Positions 15,005 through 25,989 are shown, counted from the stretch's first letter. The stretch: DNA of 64,000 bases from Bacillus sp. NEB1478 (GCF_031582965.1 NZ_CP134049.1:2046001-2110000); one strand, 5' to 3'. Numbers and translations: made by a program. The notes: generated by a model not told the origin, from the sequence alone.

Positions 15005-16805
15005 AGCTTACATCTTCAATTGAATCTTTCCCGTGCTGTAAAATAAACATTTTATGATATAGCCCTCTATGCATTAATAGCTCTTGATGTGTTCCTCTTT
15101 CAACGATTTCGCCTTTATGTAGTACTAAGATTAAATCTGCATCTTGTATCGTTGAGAGTCGATGAGCAATGGCAATTGTAGTACGGCCGTTTCTCATTTT
15201 ATTCAATGCGGCTTGTATTTCTTCTTCTGTTTCAGTGTCAATATTTGCAGTAGCTTCATCTAAAATTAAGATTTGAGGCGAAAATGCCATCGTTCTAGCA
15301 AAAGAAATCAATTGCCGCTGCCCGCTTGAAAAAGTCGAACCCCTTTCACCTAATTCTGTACGATATTGTTTTGGCAGTTTCTCAATAAAAGATGATGCTT
15401 GAACAAAGCGTGCAGCATCTTTCACATCCTCATCAGTAATCGAAGAATTGTATAGTCTGATGTTTTGTGCGATATCTCCAACAAACAAAAATGGATCTTG
15501 AAGAACAAGTCCTACCTTATTTCGTATTTCCTTATTTTCAAATGATTTTAAAGGTATATCATCTATTAAAATTTCTCCCTTATCAATATTGTAAAAGCGC
15601 ATCAGCAAATTAATGATTGAACTTTTTCCGCTTCCTGTATGCCCTACTAGAGCAACGGTCTGGCCAGGGTATGCAGTAAACGAAATGTTTTTTAAAACTT
15701 CTTGCTCGCCATCATAAGAAAAAGATACATTTTCGAATGCAATCTTGCCTTCTTGTATGACGGGATACCCCTCCCCATTCTTCACTGGAGCCGCTTCCTT
15801 TTCATCCATCACAGTAAAGACTCTGCCTGCTGACACAATGGCTTGCTGAAAGATTGATAGTCTCATCATCATCATATTTACGGGTTCAAAAAAACGATCC
15901 AAATAATTAATAAACGCGTAAATAACCCCTATTTCCACACTTGAACCAAATGACTCTATTCCAAAAAACGAAAGAATCATGAGCAAAGCAAACATATAAA
16001 TCAAGTCTACTGCTGGCCGTAAAAGTAAACCATTATATTTTATATTTCTCATTTGTGCTTCGTTATGTTCTTTATTGATATTTGCAAACTCATGGCGCAG
16101 CCGTTTTTGCTGATTAAATACTTGTACAATCGCCATTCCTTGCAAAGATTCGTTTAGCTTTGCATTCAGCTGGCTCAGTTTTTCTCTCATCTCATAGAAT
16201 GATTTTGAACTATATTTACGGTACAGCCACATTATGGCTGTAATAAAAGGTATAATCCCTAAACAAAACAATGCTAATTTTACGTTTAAATAAAACATAA
16301 AACCGAAAATTCCGATCAAGACAACTATATTTTGAACAAAAGTTGAGAGTACACTTACATATAAATCTTTTACTGCCTCTGTATCATTAGTTATACGAGA
16401 CACTAAACTTCCAACAGGAGTGCGGTCAAAAAACTTTAGACCTAACGTGTGTACTTTCGAGAAAATCTGTATTCTAATTTCATGAATAATATCAAGTGCA
16501 ACCGATTGAAACAGCACCAATTGCATATAATGGACCGTCGCAGAAAATACAATCAAACTAACATATCCAGCTGCAAGCAGCCACAACATTTGATAATCAA
16601 AGCTGCTGGGCGTCAGCTGGTCATCTATAAAAGTTTTAACTAAAATCGGCCCAGTTAATTCTGCTCCAGTTGCAAGCAATAACAGTAGAAAGGCTAATGC
16701 CAATTTCCGTTGATGCAATTTAGTATATGACATTAACCGTTTAAATACGTTCCATTGTTTCATTTGCTTTAATTCTTGTTGCCCTTCAAAATTAGGAGTG
16801 CTCAT
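15003..16805 (-). CDS. ABC exporter half-transporter (second subunit, YheH/BmrD-like)
   Basis: A 600-residue fused permease-ATPase. Six transmembrane helices fill about residues 35-330. The nucleotide-binding domain has Walker A GHTGSGKSS near 395 and a Q-loop VLQDPFLF. Its signature is FSSGQRQL, a slight variant (FSSGQ rather than LSGGQ), followed by Walker B ILILDEATANID. The ATG overlaps the preceding gene by 4 bases (ATGA), so the two are co-translated and should form a heterodimeric multidrug-type exporter such as YheI/YheH. The preceding subunit has a degenerate residue after Walker B, while this one keeps the catalytic Glu, as usual in such pairs. Confidence 0.88.
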   Translation of the reverse strand: MSTPNFEGQQELKQMKQWNVFKRLMSYTKLHQRKLALAFLLLLLATGAELTGPILVKTFIDDQLTPSSFDYQMLWLLAAGYVSLIVFSATVHYMQLVLFQSVALDIIHEIRIQIFSKVHTLGLKFFDRTPVGSLVSRITNDTEAVKDLYVSVLSTFVQNIVVLIGIFGFMFYLNVKLALFCLGIIPFITAIMWLYRKYSSKSFYEMREKLSQLNAKLNESLQGMAIVQVFNQQKRLRHEFANINKEHNEAQMRNIKYNGLLLRPAVDLIYMFALLMILSFFGIESFGSSVEIGVIYAFINYLDRFFEPVNMMMMRLSIFQQAIVSAGRVFTVMDEKEAAPVKNGEGYPVIQEGKIAFENVSFSYDGEQEVLKNISFTAYPGQTVALVGHTGSGKSSIINLLMRFYNIDKGEILIDDIPLKSFENKEIRNKVGLVLQDPFLFVGDIAQNIRLYNSSITDEDVKDAARFVQASSFIEKLPKQYRTELGERGSTFSSGQRQLISFARTMAFSPQILILDEATANIDTETEEEIQAALNKMRNGRTTIAIAHRLSTIQDADLILVLHKGEIVERGTHQELLMHRGLYHKMFILQHGKDSIEDVS

Positions 16806-18553
16806 GCGTTAACACCTCCTTGTGCAATCAGCGATTCTAATGCTTGGCGCTCATATGTTTCTTTATACCAGCCTTCTTCACCCAGTAATATTTGATGGGT
16901 GCCACTTTGGATTATTGAACCGTGATCCAAAACGATAATCAGATCACAATGCGCAATCGATGAAAGCCGGTGTGATGTAATGATGGTCGTTTTGTTTTGG
17001 CGTTTCATTTTTAAATTTTGAAGGATGATTTCTTCTGTTTTTGCGTCCACAGCTGATAACGAATCATCCAATATCAAAATTTCAGGCTCTTTAAGAATGG
17101 CTCTTGCAATTGATAATCTTTGTTTTTGCCCACCTGACAACGTTACTCCCCGCTCTCCAACTACGGTTTCATACCCTTGTTTAAATTGGGTAATATCAAG
17201 ATGTATGGAAGCAAGTTCTGCCGCTTCTTTAATTTTCGAAAAAGGAGAGTCTATATTAGCAAAAGCGATGTTTTCTGAAATTGTCGCTGAAAAAAGGAAG
17301 TGATCCTGTGGAACATATCCAATCGATTCTCTCAATTTATCAAGCCGATATTCGCAAATATCGTTACCGTCTAAAAGAATTCCCCTGCATTTCATGTTAT
17401 GTTCACGTAAAAGGAGCCGGCAAAGTGTCGTTTTTCCGCTCCCTGTCTTACCAACAACACCAAGTGTCTTACCTCTCTTTAACGAGAAATGAACATTATT
17501 AAGTACAGGAGAGTGATCAGCATAACTAAATTTATCTATTTGATACACGAGGTCTCCTTTAGGACTATACTCGATTTTACCTTGATCAACGATCTCTTCT
17601 TTGACTGCAAGCAACGCTTCCACACGATCATATGACGCTCTTCCTCTTTCAACGATGTTAAAAAGCCATCCGAAAGCAAGCATCGGCCATATTAACAGTC
17701 CAAGATAGCTAGTAAAAGACACAAGTTCGCCAATCGTCAATTCATTATTCACTACTAATCTAGAACCATAGCTCACTGCAAGCAAGAATGAAAATCCGAT
17801 TATTAAGGAAATGGTAGGATCAAATAAAGAATCGATTTTCGCTACAGCCATATTTTTCTTTACTGCGTCTTTCGAAAGATCAGTAAAACTATTTATATCC
17901 TCTTTTTCTTGCCCGAATGCTTTTATAACACGGGTCCCTGAAATGCTTTCTTGTACTTTATCATTTAACACAGAGAAGGCTTCTTGTGCACTATGGAATC
18001 TTTTGTGCAGCATCGTCCCATATTTATTTGTAGCCCAAGCCATCACAGGCAGCGGGATTAAACTAACAAGTGTTAATTTCCAGCTGATCGTTGTAGCCAT
18101 TGCTACAAGGGTCATACCGCCCATCATCAACGAATCGACTAAAGTCAGCACCCCATCACCAGCTGTTTGTTGAATAGCCTGAAGATCGTTTGTAGAATGT
18201 GCCATCAGATCCCCAACACGTCGTTTATGATAAAACTCTTGAGATTTTTTCGTGAAATGTGTGTATAATTTGTTCCTTAATAACATTGCAAGTTTAACAG
18301 CTGCTCCAAAAATAAAAATTCTCCATATGTATCGAAGAATATAAATTCCGAGTGCGATCCCAATTAGAACACCTCCATAATACCAGAGCAGTTCTTCGGT
18401 CAATGTTCCCTCTTTCATATGATCGACGATGCTACCAACGATTTTCGGAGGTACCAATAACCCAAGGGATACTAAGGCTAACATGAAAATACCGCCTAAA
18501 TACCGCCATTTTTCTTGTTTGAAATACCACATTAATTGTAAGAACACCCTCAC
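16802..18553 (-). CDS. ABC exporter half-transporter (first subunit, YheI/BmrC-like)
   Basis: A 583-residue permease-ATPase. The start is set at GTG 18551-18553, with AGGGGG 8 bases upstream; an upstream start 11 codons earlier lacks a site. Six transmembrane segments lie in the first 310 residues. The ATPase has Walker A GKTGSGKTT, Q-loop VPQDHFLF, signature LSGGQKQR and Walker B ILILDDSLSAVD. The residue after the Walker B Asp is Asp rather than Glu, which marks the non-canonical site subunit of heterodimeric exporters. It overlaps the second subunit by 4 bases. Substrate unknown, probably hydrophobic drugs or lipids. Confidence 0.88.
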   Translation of the reverse strand: MRVFLQLMWYFKQEKWRYLGGIFMLALVSLGLLVPPKIVGSIVDHMKEGTLTEELLWYYGGVLIGIALGIYILRYIWRIFIFGAAVKLAMLLRNKLYTHFTKKSQEFYHKRRVGDLMAHSTNDLQAIQQTAGDGVLTLVDSLMMGGMTLVAMATTISWKLTLVSLIPLPVMAWATNKYGTMLHKRFHSAQEAFSVLNDKVQESISGTRVIKAFGQEKEDINSFTDLSKDAVKKNMAVAKIDSLFDPTISLIIGFSFLLAVSYGSRLVVNNELTIGELVSFTSYLGLLIWPMLAFGWLFNIVERGRASYDRVEALLAVKEEIVDQGKIEYSPKGDLVYQIDKFSYADHSPVLNNVHFSLKRGKTLGVVGKTGSGKTTLCRLLLREHNMKCRGILLDGNDICEYRLDKLRESIGYVPQDHFLFSATISENIAFANIDSPFSKIKEAAELASIHLDITQFKQGYETVVGERGVTLSGGQKQRLSIARAILKEPEILILDDSLSAVDAKTEEIILQNLKMKRQNKTTIITSHRLSSIAHCDLIIVLDHGSIIQSGTHQILLGEEGWYKETYERQALESLIAQGGVNA

Positions 18554-18619
18554 AATCCGTTCCCCCTCGTAAGCAATTCCACGCACTTATAGTTTACCAA
18601 TATATGAGAGTTATTGGGA

Positions 18620-18652
18620 AGAAAAAAAGAGCAGCTCTCTGGCTAGCTCCTA
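18620..18652 (-). terminator. Terminator after mnmH
   Basis: On the minus strand GAGC(T)AGC and GCTGCTC pair with one bulged base, followed by TTTTTTTC. Confidence 0.7.
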
Positions 18653-19699
18653 ATTGTTTATTAAATCTATTTCATTTTTCACCTTCTGATATAATTCTTC
18701 AAAGGTGTCTGCAATTACATCCACACAAGAACTTTCATACTTTTCTTTTGCATAATCATATTTAGGATCATAGTATGATTCCAATAAATGAGATACTACT
18801 TTTTCATAATCACCATTGGATACTGCAGCTTGGATATCTGACATAATCAATGGCGAAATACGTTTCGTGAGCTTATTAATAGCTTCTTCGATCTGCTCTT
18901 CATGTAAAGAAGGATTGTATACTTCACAAATATAGTTTACTCTCATTGAAAAAGGTACTTGAACATGTATTCTTGTTCCAGAAAATTTACCTTCCAGTAA
19001 AAATTGCGGGACTATTACTCTGCCAATCCTTTTACTTTCTGACTCAATAATAAGGCATGATGACTGTTGAATCTTTTTTAAACGCTCATAAAGTCTGGAT
19101 TCAAACATTTTTTGTGATGCCGCTTCTTCGCCAATTCCTCCGAATATTGATCCTTTGTGACCTGCCATTTTTTCCAAGTTAATGACAGGATAACCTTCTT
19201 GCTGTAAATTTTCGAGAAGTTTTGTTTTCATCGCTCCAGTATGGCCTTCGATAACGATAATCTTCTTTTTCCTCTGTTCCAATTTTTTAAAAAATTGTTC
19301 AATTGATTTACGATAAGAACGAATCCCTCCAATCAGCTGAAGAGACTTAATACCCATTAAATTCATTGTTTGTGAGATACTTTTACTGCGCATCCCTCCA
19401 CGGGCACAATATATAACAACTTGTTTACCAGGATTCTTTTGCATTTCACACTTAATTTTTTGAAAAAATCCAGTTAATTTTGGAGCTGTAATTTCCAAGC
19501 CGCGTTCTATTGCGTATTCTTTACCGGATTGTTTATAAAGCGTTCCAATTTCGGCTCTTTCTTCATTTGAGAAGATACTTAAACTTTTCGCACCTGGAAT
19601 ATGATATTCTTCAAATTCTTTTGGAGATCTGACATCGAATAGAAGATAGGATTCTTCCATCAACTCATCAATTGTAATTGTAGTAATCTTATCGCCCAC
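18650..19699 (-). CDS. mnmH: tRNA 2-selenouridine synthase
   Basis: MnmH (SelU, YbbB) replaces sulfur by selenium, via a geranylated intermediate, in wobble uridine 34 of certain tRNAs using selenophosphate from SelD. There are two domains: an N-terminal rhodanese domain, DVRSPKEFEEYHIPGA near residue 22 with the catalytic Cys in YCARGGMRS near 96, and a C-terminal P-loop domain. The P-loop reads GHTGAMKT near residue 150: the second Gly of the usual GxTGxGKT is Met. GTG at 19697-19699 is chosen as start because AAAGGG lies 8 bases upstream. It is not in the sel cluster but depends on it. Length 349 residues is usual. Confidence 0.9.
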   Translation of the reverse strand: MGDKITTITIDELMEESYLLFDVRSPKEFEEYHIPGAKSLSIFSNEERAEIGTLYKQSGKEYAIERGLEITAPKLTGFFQKIKCEMQKNPGKQVVIYCARGGMRSKSISQTMNLMGIKSLQLIGGIRSYRKSIEQFFKKLEQRKKKIIVIEGHTGAMKTKLLENLQQEGYPVINLEKMAGHKGSIFGGIGEEAASQKMFESRLYERLKKIQQSSCLIIESESKRIGRVIVPQFLLEGKFSGTRIHVQVPFSMRVNYICEVYNPSLHEEQIEEAINKLTKRISPLIMSDIQAAVSNGDYEKVVSHLLESYYDPKYDYAKEKYESSCVDVIADTFEELYQKVKNEIDLINN

Positions 19700-19756
19700 A
19701 GTTATCACCCTTTAAATTAGCGAATCTTAAAAAGAAACAAGTTTATCGTTTAACGA

Positions 19757-19790
19757 AAACAAGCACCCAGATATTTGGGGTGCTTGTCCA
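19757..19790 (-). terminator. Terminator after yneF
   Basis: On the minus strand AAGCACCC and GGGTGCTT form an 8-bp stem followed by GTTTTCGTT. Confidence 0.8.
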
Positions 19791-19792
19791 CT

Positions 19793-20011
19793 TTACTTCA
19801 TTTGTTTGTTCATCGCCTGCATCATTTGATTAATTTTCTTCTGAGAAGGCTTTTGCCCCATCTGCATCATCATTACACGAAGCATATTTTCATTAATCGG
19901 CGGATTTTTTTGTAAATAACTCATCATATACTTGCGGGCAATAAAAAATCCGATCGCAACTCCTGCAATCAGTGAAAGTGCACACACAAGGATTATCATA
20001 CCAGTACCCAT
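19793..20011 (-). CDS. yneF: YneF family (UPF0154) small membrane protein
   Basis: A 72-residue protein with one N-terminal transmembrane helix (about residues 4-24, ending [13 protein letters not shown]) and a conserved cytosolic tail with [20 protein letters not shown] and [12 protein letters not shown]. The length and motifs match B. subtilis YneF, and the gene follows sirA as there. The ATG at 20009-20011 has GGAGGAAG 9 bases upstream. Function unknown. Confidence 0.9.
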   Translation of the reverse strand: MGTGMIILVCALSLIAGVAIGFFIARKYMMSYLQKNPPINENMLRVMMMQMGQKPSQKKINQMMQAMNKQMK

Positions 20012-20089
20012 TGTTAAAACTTCCTCCTTCATGTTGTCTAGAACTAGTTTACTACAAGTTATGGGTTCCACACAAGATTTGAAAGCGAT

Positions 20090-20530
20090 TTATGTAGCAT
20101 ATACCTTATTCAATTTAAACGGTGAAAGCCACCCAAATTTTTTTTGTTGATAATCCATACCTAAAAAATAGGGTTCAAATCTTCTTAGCGCTTCAAAAAT
20201 TACAGTTTCTGCTTCCAAATCTCCAAAACTAAATAAATGCAAATTTCTTTTATTCATTTCTAGTCTTGCAGTACTGTTATTACAATCTATTCTGTATGAA
20301 TGACCTTCATATCGCCATTCATATTTTTCGTTTAGTTGTTCCCAAAAGTGCTCTTCTAACTGAGATAAAGACAACAGTGAAGTCACATAGCTGATTTGCT
20401 TTTCTAAAATTTCTTTGGAACATCCCGCAGCTTTCTGCTCCTCCAAAAATAATTGAAATAATTTATTTTCTTTTCCATAGTAGGCATGAGCAACTTCTTT
20501 TGTAATTAAATAAATATAGAATTCCCTCAT
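20090..20530 (-). CDS. sirA: Sporulation inhibitor of replication SirA
   Basis: A 146-residue protein of the SirA (YneE) family. In B. subtilis SirA is made under Spo0A control and binds DnaA domain I to block new rounds of replication in sporulating cells. Matching features are the N-terminal YIYLITKEVAHAYYGKE, the central GDLEAETVIFEALRRFEPYFLGMD and the C-terminal KKFGWLSPFK. It sits between tkt and yneF as in B. subtilis. Sequence divergence from B. subtilis is high outside these blocks. The DnaA boxes at 11.06 kb make a DnaA regulator in the same window notable, but the two are not adjacent. Confidence 0.87.
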   Translation of the reverse strand: MREFYIYLITKEVAHAYYGKENKLFQLFLEEQKAAGCSKEILEKQISYVTSLLSLSQLEEHFWEQLNEKYEWRYEGHSYRIDCNNSTARLEMNKRNLHLFSFGDLEAETVIFEALRRFEPYFLGMDYQQKKFGWLSPFKLNKVYAT

Positions 20531-20633
20531 GAAAACTGCTCCTCTCCGACTGCTTTGTTTGTAGTATAAACAAATAATGCCGAAAAGCTTGTCTAAACGA
20601 AGGAGTGAAAAGAAACTTTTTTTGTCGAATTAC

Positions 20634-20671
20634 AAAGAAAAGAAGGCTTTCAGCTGAAAACCTTCTTTTAC
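20634..20671 (-). terminator. Terminator after tkt
   Basis: On the minus strand AAGAAGG and CCTTCTT form the base of a longer stem (TTTTCAGC/GCTGAAAG inside), followed by TTCTTTG. Confidence 0.78.
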
Positions 20672-20684
20672 ATTGACTCTTGTA

Positions 20685-22679
20685 TTATTTGTTTAACAAA
20701 TTCTTTACTTTGCTTACTACATTTTCCGGAGTAAAGCCATATTCTTTGATGATGGTTTCCCCTGGTGCCGATGCCCCAAATGTATCGATCGTAAGCGTGT
20801 CTCCATCAAGACCTGTATATTTATGCCAGCCTAATGAGGAGCCCATTTCAATCGCTAATCTTTTTGTAATATGTTTAGGCAGTACAGACTCTTTATAATC
20901 GTTATCCTGCTTATCAAAACTTTCCCAAGAAGGCATTGAAATTACAGATGCGTTAATTCCTTCTTTTTTCAATAATTCTTGAGCTTCCACTGCCAGGCTT
21001 ACTTCTGAACCTGCAGATAATAATAGTACTTCAGCTTCTTCATCTGCTGGAGAAATAACGTAGCCTCCGCGTTTTACTCCTTCATACGCTTTTTCTTTCG
21101 AGTTTTTCAAGATAGGAAGATCTTGGCGGCTCAATACAAGAGCAGTTGGCTGATCTTTACTTTCCACAGCAACTTTCCATGCTGCATTAGATTCGTACCC
21201 GTCTGCTGGACGAATCAGATTTAAATTCGGAAGAGCGCGTAATGAAGCAAGCTGCTCAACCGGCTCATGTGTAGGACCGTCTTCACCGACTGCTACACTG
21301 TCATGTGTAAGCACATAAGTAACTGGAAGACCCATTAATGCCGATAGTCGGATAGCTGGACGAACGTAATCGGAAAATACGAAGAAAGTACCTCCGTAAA
21401 CTTTGAGACCACCATGCAGAGCCATACCATTCAATGCAGCACCCATCGCGAATTCACGTACACCAAACCAAACATTACGTCCGCTGTAGTCGTTACGGCT
21501 GAAATTAACTTCACCCTCTAGCAGCGTTTTGTTTGATCCGGCTAAGTCAGCAGAACCACCGAATATAGAAGGTACGTTTTTAGCAAGCACGTTTAACGCC
21601 TTACCAGATGATGAACGTGTAGCGATTGCTTTATCAAATTCAGGCATGTTCTCGTCATAATTGGCAGGAAGTTCGCCTTTAATAGCCCCTTTTAATTCTT
21701 GTGCTAATTCTGGATATGCTTCTTCATACGACTTGAATAATTCGTTCCACTTATTCGCTTTATCCTGACCCTCAGACTTCAGATCTTCAAAATGAGATCT
21801 TACTTCTTCAGGTACGTAGAAGTCCTCTTCGAAAGTCCATTTATAAGCTTCTTTTGTTAATAAAATCTCCTCTTTTCCAAGTGGAGAACCGTGAGAAGCA
21901 GACTTACCGGATTTGTTAGGTGAACCATGTCCAATCACTGTTTTCACTTCAATTAGAGTAGGTTTGTTTAATTCTTTTTGAGCTTCAGCAATTGCTTTTT
22001 CAATTTCATCTAAATCTGTACCATCTTCAACAAAAAGAACTTGCCATCCGTAAGCTTCGAATCTTTGCTGAACATTTTCAGAGAAAGAGTGATGCAATTC
22101 TCCATCTAAAGAAATGTCATTAGAATCATAAAGCATAATCATTCTGCCCAGTCCTAAGTGACCAGCTAAAGACGCTGCCTCTGAAGAGATACCTTCCATT
22201 AGGTCACCGTCACCACAAATCGCATAAGTAAAATGATTAATGATGTCAAATTGATCACGGTTATATTTAGCTGCTAGATGACGCTCAGCCATTGCCATAC
22301 CGACAGCCATTCCCATACCTTGACCTAACGGACCCGTTGTTGCCTCAACTCCAACAGTATGTCCGTATTCTGGATGTCCAGGAGTCTTACTTCCCCATTG
22401 TCTAAATTGCTTAAGATCATCTATTGTTAATCCATAACCGCTTAAATGCAGTAAACTATACAACAAAGCAGAGCCATGTCCTGCTGATAAAACAAAACGA
22501 TCCCGGTTAAACCAATCTGGATTGGCAGGACTGTGGTTCATAAACTTCGTCCACAGACTATATGCCATAGGTGCAGAACCCATTGGCATACCTGGATGTC
22601 CAGAGTTAGCTTTTTCAACACTGTCGATCGATAAAGTACGGATAGTACTAATTGCTAGTTCATCAATATTACGTGACAA
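20685..22679 (-). CDS. tkt: Transketolase
   Basis: Thiamine-diphosphate enzyme of the pentose phosphate pathway, moving two-carbon units between sugar phosphates. The best start is TTG at 22677-22679, giving 664 residues, because GAAGGG lies 9 bases upstream and the product then aligns with the usual N-terminus ([31 protein letters not shown], given here in outline). Family motifs are [15 protein letters not shown] near 65, GDGDLMEG near 153 (ThDP/metal motif) and the [21 protein letters not shown] segment near 465. It lies between the HesB-like gene and sirA. A longer reading from 22736 lacks a ribosome site. Confidence 0.93.
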   Translation of the reverse strand: MSRNIDELAISTIRTLSIDSVEKANSGHPGMPMGSAPMAYSLWTKFMNHSPANPDWFNRDRFVLSAGHGSALLYSLLHLSGYGLTIDDLKQFRQWGSKTPGHPEYGHTVGVEATTGPLGQGMGMAVGMAMAERHLAAKYNRDQFDIINHFTYAICGDGDLMEGISSEAASLAGHLGLGRMIMLYDSNDISLDGELHHSFSENVQQRFEAYGWQVLFVEDGTDLDEIEKAIAEAQKELNKPTLIEVKTVIGHGSPNKSGKSASHGSPLGKEEILLTKEAYKWTFEEDFYVPEEVRSHFEDLKSEGQDKANKWNELFKSYEEAYPELAQELKGAIKGELPANYDENMPEFDKAIATRSSSGKALNVLAKNVPSIFGGSADLAGSNKTLLEGEVNFSRNDYSGRNVWFGVREFAMGAALNGMALHGGLKVYGGTFFVFSDYVRPAIRLSALMGLPVTYVLTHDSVAVGEDGPTHEPVEQLASLRALPNLNLIRPADGYESNAAWKVAVESKDQPTALVLSRQDLPILKNSKEKAYEGVKRGGYVISPADEEAEVLLLSAGSEVSLAVEAQELLKKEGINASVISMPSWESFDKQDNDYKESVLPKHITKRLAIEMGSSLGWHKYTGLDGDTLTIDTFGASAPGETIIKEYGFTPENVVSKVKNLLNK

Positions 22680-22807
22680 ATAAATCATCCCTTCATATGT
22701 ATCTAATCCATTTTGACTTTCATAATAAACGTTCAACTCATTTTAGACAAGACAAACACCTTACAAACTTTTATTATTTTGCCTATACCCACTTCACTTC
22801 ATACAAA

Positions 22808-22854
22808 AACCGCCTGAACTATATCAACTATGTTGTTGTAGAACAGGCGGTAAT
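22808..22854 (-). terminator. Terminator after the HesB-like gene
   Basis: ACCGCCTG and CAGGCGGT pair as the base of a long, partly paired hairpin; TTTTTG follows on the minus strand. Confidence 0.8.
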
Positions 22855-22862
22855 TCATTTAA

Positions 22863-23147
22863 TTATATTAAATTAGGAAAATGACAAGAAAAGTAATCAG
22901 TATTTTCATCATAATCTAATTCCATATTTTCTACAATCCATTGTTCCTCGGGACGTACAAAAAATTTAACTCCTTCTACTTCCTGAACGTAATCACGTTC
23001 ATCAGGAATTGCAGGTGTCACCCCAAGTGAAAATCCTCCTGAATCTCCGCTTCCTGCATACTTAACAAACAAACGCAATCCTTCTTTTGCTCCCAAATCA
23101 ATATCTTTATAAAGATTGGCAGCTGTACTTGAAATTGAAAAAGTCAA
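22863..23147 (-). CDS. HesB/YadR/YfhF-family protein (YneR-like)
   Basis: A 94-residue small protein of the HesB-like (YneR) group. TTG at 23145-23147 is chosen as start because GGGAGAG lies just upstream and the product then opens LTFSISSTAAN, as HesB-like proteins do. Conserved parts are GLRLFVKYAGSGDSGGFSLGV near residue 24 (seen in pieces) and EVEGVKFFVRPEEQW. It lacks the three conserved cysteines of IscA-type scaffold proteins, so it probably does not bind an iron-sulfur cluster in that way. B. subtilis carries yneR in the same neighbourhood. Function unknown. Confidence 0.8.
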   Translation of the reverse strand: MTFSISSTAANLYKDIDLGAKEGLRLFVKYAGSGDSGGFSLGVTPAIPDERDYVQEVEGVKFFVRPEEQWIVENMELDYDENTDYFSCHFPNLI

Positions 23148-23212
23148 AATATTCTCTCCCTTCATAGTTGTTATATAACAGTATATACGTTAATAAGAAA
23201 ATTGCAACAGAA

Positions 23213-23248
23213 AAAATGCCTATTTGCGGATTCGCAAATAGGCATTTT
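23213..23248 (-). terminator. Terminator after ynzC
   Basis: AATGCCTATTTGCG-GATT-CGCAAATAGGCATT is a perfect 14-bp stem with a 4-base loop. The T tract on the minus strand is TTTTTCTG. Confidence 0.85.
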
Positions 23249-23251
23249 GTA

Positions 23252-23491
23252 TTAGTGCTTTAAGTTATCTTTATTCTCTTTACTTCTTTTTAATTTTTCT
23301 GGTGTAACATCGTTGCCTTCCGGATCGATGAACGTTACTCCGTGCAAATCTTGTTTAAACGATTTTCTAAAAACCTTTAAATATTCCTCTCGCAGCTTTT
23401 TTTGTTCTGCTTTTTCGGAAGCGGACAGCTGAGTTTGTTTAGATTTCTTAGATAGTTCATTTATTCTTTGTAATTTCTCTTTGGATAACAT
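23252..23491 (-). CDS. ynzC: DUF896 protein YnzC
   Basis: A 79-residue soluble, highly charged helical protein of the DUF896 family. Characteristic pieces are INELSKKSKQTQLSASEKAEQ, LREEYLKVFRKSF and HGVTFIDPEGNDVTPEKL. In B. subtilis ynzC is in the yneA-yneB-ynzC SOS-inducible operon. Here it follows the yneB resolvase gene by about 60 bases on the same strand and is followed by a terminator, so the same operon is likely. Function unknown. Confidence 0.9.
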   Translation of the reverse strand: MLSKEKLQRINELSKKSKQTQLSASEKAEQKKLREEYLKVFRKSFKQDLHGVTFIDPEGNDVTPEKLKRSKENKDNLKH

Positions 23492-23550
23492 GTGAAAAAC
23501 TCCTTTTTTGTACTCTTAAATTCTATCCTACATGAGTACAATAAGAATTT

Positions 23551-24481
<931 letters not shown>

Positions 24482-24500
24482 TGTTAAAATCCCCTTTCAA

Positions 24501-24581
24501 CAAACGTTTGTTCGTATGTTATGTTTTTATAATAACTGGAACGTTTGTTCGGTGTCAACTGTTTTTTCGAACTTATGTTTG
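24501..24581. promoter_or_regulatory. Three LexA (SOS) boxes between yneA and lexA
   Basis: Sites of the form CGAAC-N4-GTTCG and close variants: CAAACGTTTGTTCG at 24501-24514, GGAACGTTTGTTCG at 24538-24551 and CGAACTTATGTTTG at 24568-24581. The same three-site layout controls the yneA/lexA divergon in B. subtilis. Confidence 0.88.
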
Positions 24582-24642
24582 TATATGAAACAATGCCATG
24601 CTATACTTTTTATAGATAAAAATTCTGGTGAGGTGCATAAAA

Positions 24643-25257
24643 ATGACTAAGTTATCCAGAAGACAGTTGGATATTTTGGATTTTATAAAAGAAGAAGTTT
24701 CTCAAAAAGGATATCCCCCATCTGTAAGGGAGATTGGTGAAGCTGTAGGATTAGCGTCGAGTTCCACAGTGCATGGGCATTTAGCAAGACTGGAGAAAAA
24801 AGGACTTATTCGCAGAGATCCAACAAAACCGAGAGCAATAGAAGTATTAGGTTTAGAAGATAATGTTGCTTCTGTTAAATCGATTTCAATTCCCGTGCTC
24901 GGTAAGGTTACAGCGGGGCTGCCGATCAGTGCGATTGAAAATGTAGAAGAATACTTTCCTTTGCCTGAATATATGGTAGGTGACGAAAATGTTTTTATGC
25001 TTTCAGTAATTGGAAACAGTATGATTGAAGCCGGAATCTTAGATGGTGACTTAGTCGTTGTTAAACAACAGCAGTCTGCAAACAATGGTGACATTATCGT
25101 AGCAATGACCGACGAGGACGAAGCAACGGTAAAACGATTCTTTAAAGAGAAGAATCACATCCGTCTTCAGCCTGAGAACTCTTCTATGGAACCTATTATC
25201 CTTCAAAGCTGTACAATCCTAGGGAAAGTAATCGGCGTATACAGAACGATCCATTAA
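24643..25257 (+). CDS. lexA: SOS repressor LexA
   Basis: A 204-residue repressor of the SOS regulon that cuts itself when RecA filaments form. The winged helix-turn-helix is at residues 1-65 ([25 protein letters not shown], in outline). The cleavage site Ala-Gly is in VTAGLPISA near residue 90. The catalytic Ser is in GNSMIEAGI near 127, and the Lys is in [10 protein letters not shown] near 165. The ATG at 24643 has GAGGTG upstream. Its own promoter region carries LexA boxes, giving autoregulation. It is followed by a strong terminator. Confidence 0.96.
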   Translation: MTKLSRRQLDILDFIKEEVSQKGYPPSVREIGEAVGLASSSTVHGHLARLEKKGLIRRDPTKPRAIEVLGLEDNVASVKSISIPVLGKVTAGLPISAIENVEEYFPLPEYMVGDENVFMLSVIGNSMIEAGILDGDLVVVKQQQSANNGDIIVAMTDEDEATVKRFFKEKNHIRLQPENSSMEPIILQSCTILGKVIGVYRTIH

Positions 25258-25267
25258 TTAGAAATTT

Positions 25268-25299
25268 AAAAAAGCTGCCTCAGCAAGGCAGCTTTTTTC
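25268..25299 (+). terminator. Terminator after lexA
   Basis: AAAAGCTGCCT-CAGCA-AGGCAGCTTTTTT: strong stem and T tract. Confidence 0.88.
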
Positions 25300-25454
25300 G
25301 TTTATCTTCATATTTCTATATTCCACAGTTACAATAACACCTATTGTTAAAGATGAAATTACTATTTAAAGCCCTTGGTGCATTTTCATGTATTAAAATA
25401 AAAAATCAGTTTACATAAACCGTTCGTTCCTGCCATTTTGAGTCAGCTTTTCAA

Positions 25455-25841
25455 CTATAGGCTTCTCAAAGCTCTTCTGACTTTTCTTGCAAAATCCAGT
25501 GGATCATCAACGTCTTCAATATTAACGTAAATCAAATTCGGTTTGTCGAACAACCACTCGTTGTGTACAGAAGATACTTCTATTCCTTGATCAAGAATGG
25601 ATTCAACAAATTCACTTACCTCTTTTTGCAAAAGTGCTATTCTACCCAGACACAAGGCTTTTCCACAACTATCTCTTGACTCAAATGAGAAAGAAGTTGT
25701 TACCCTAAACCGCTTACCCAAAATTGTAGCTTTTATATCATCTCGATTTATTGTTGCCACACATTTTCCACCGGCAAATCCTGCTTGCCCTCCAATAATT
25801 CTCGCAAACTCTTGACAAATTGATTCATCATTCGTCTTCAT
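25455..25841 (-). CDS. DUF1259 domain protein (LppY/LpqO-like)
   Basis: A 128-residue soluble protein resembling the DUF1259 family. The C-terminal part, NEWLFDKPNLIYVNIEDVDDPLDFARKVRRALRSL in outline, matches the family pattern of a WL-x(4)-P-x-L-x-Y segment followed by DPL-x-AR-x-VR. The ATG at 25839-25841 is chosen because AGGAG lies 11 bases upstream. No signal peptide is seen, unlike many family members. It lies alone between lexA and the first glnA-tail repeat, at the edge of the accessory block. The role is unknown. Confidence 0.7.
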   Translation of the reverse strand: MKTNDESICQEFARIIGGQAGFAGGKCVATINRDDIKATILGKRFRVTTSFSFESRDSCGKALCLGRIALLQKEVSEFVESILDQGIEVSSVHNEWLFDKPNLIYVNIEDVDDPLDFARKVRRALRSL

Positions 25842-25989
25842 AATTTCATTCACTCCTGTCACTATTAGATTATGATGTATTAGATAGATCCGATATGGAC
25901 AATCATCTATTTGGTCAGAAATGATTTTGTATATTACTTAACGAATCTTGATTAGAAAAAAATTGTTAATAATTCATTAGCCACTACGC

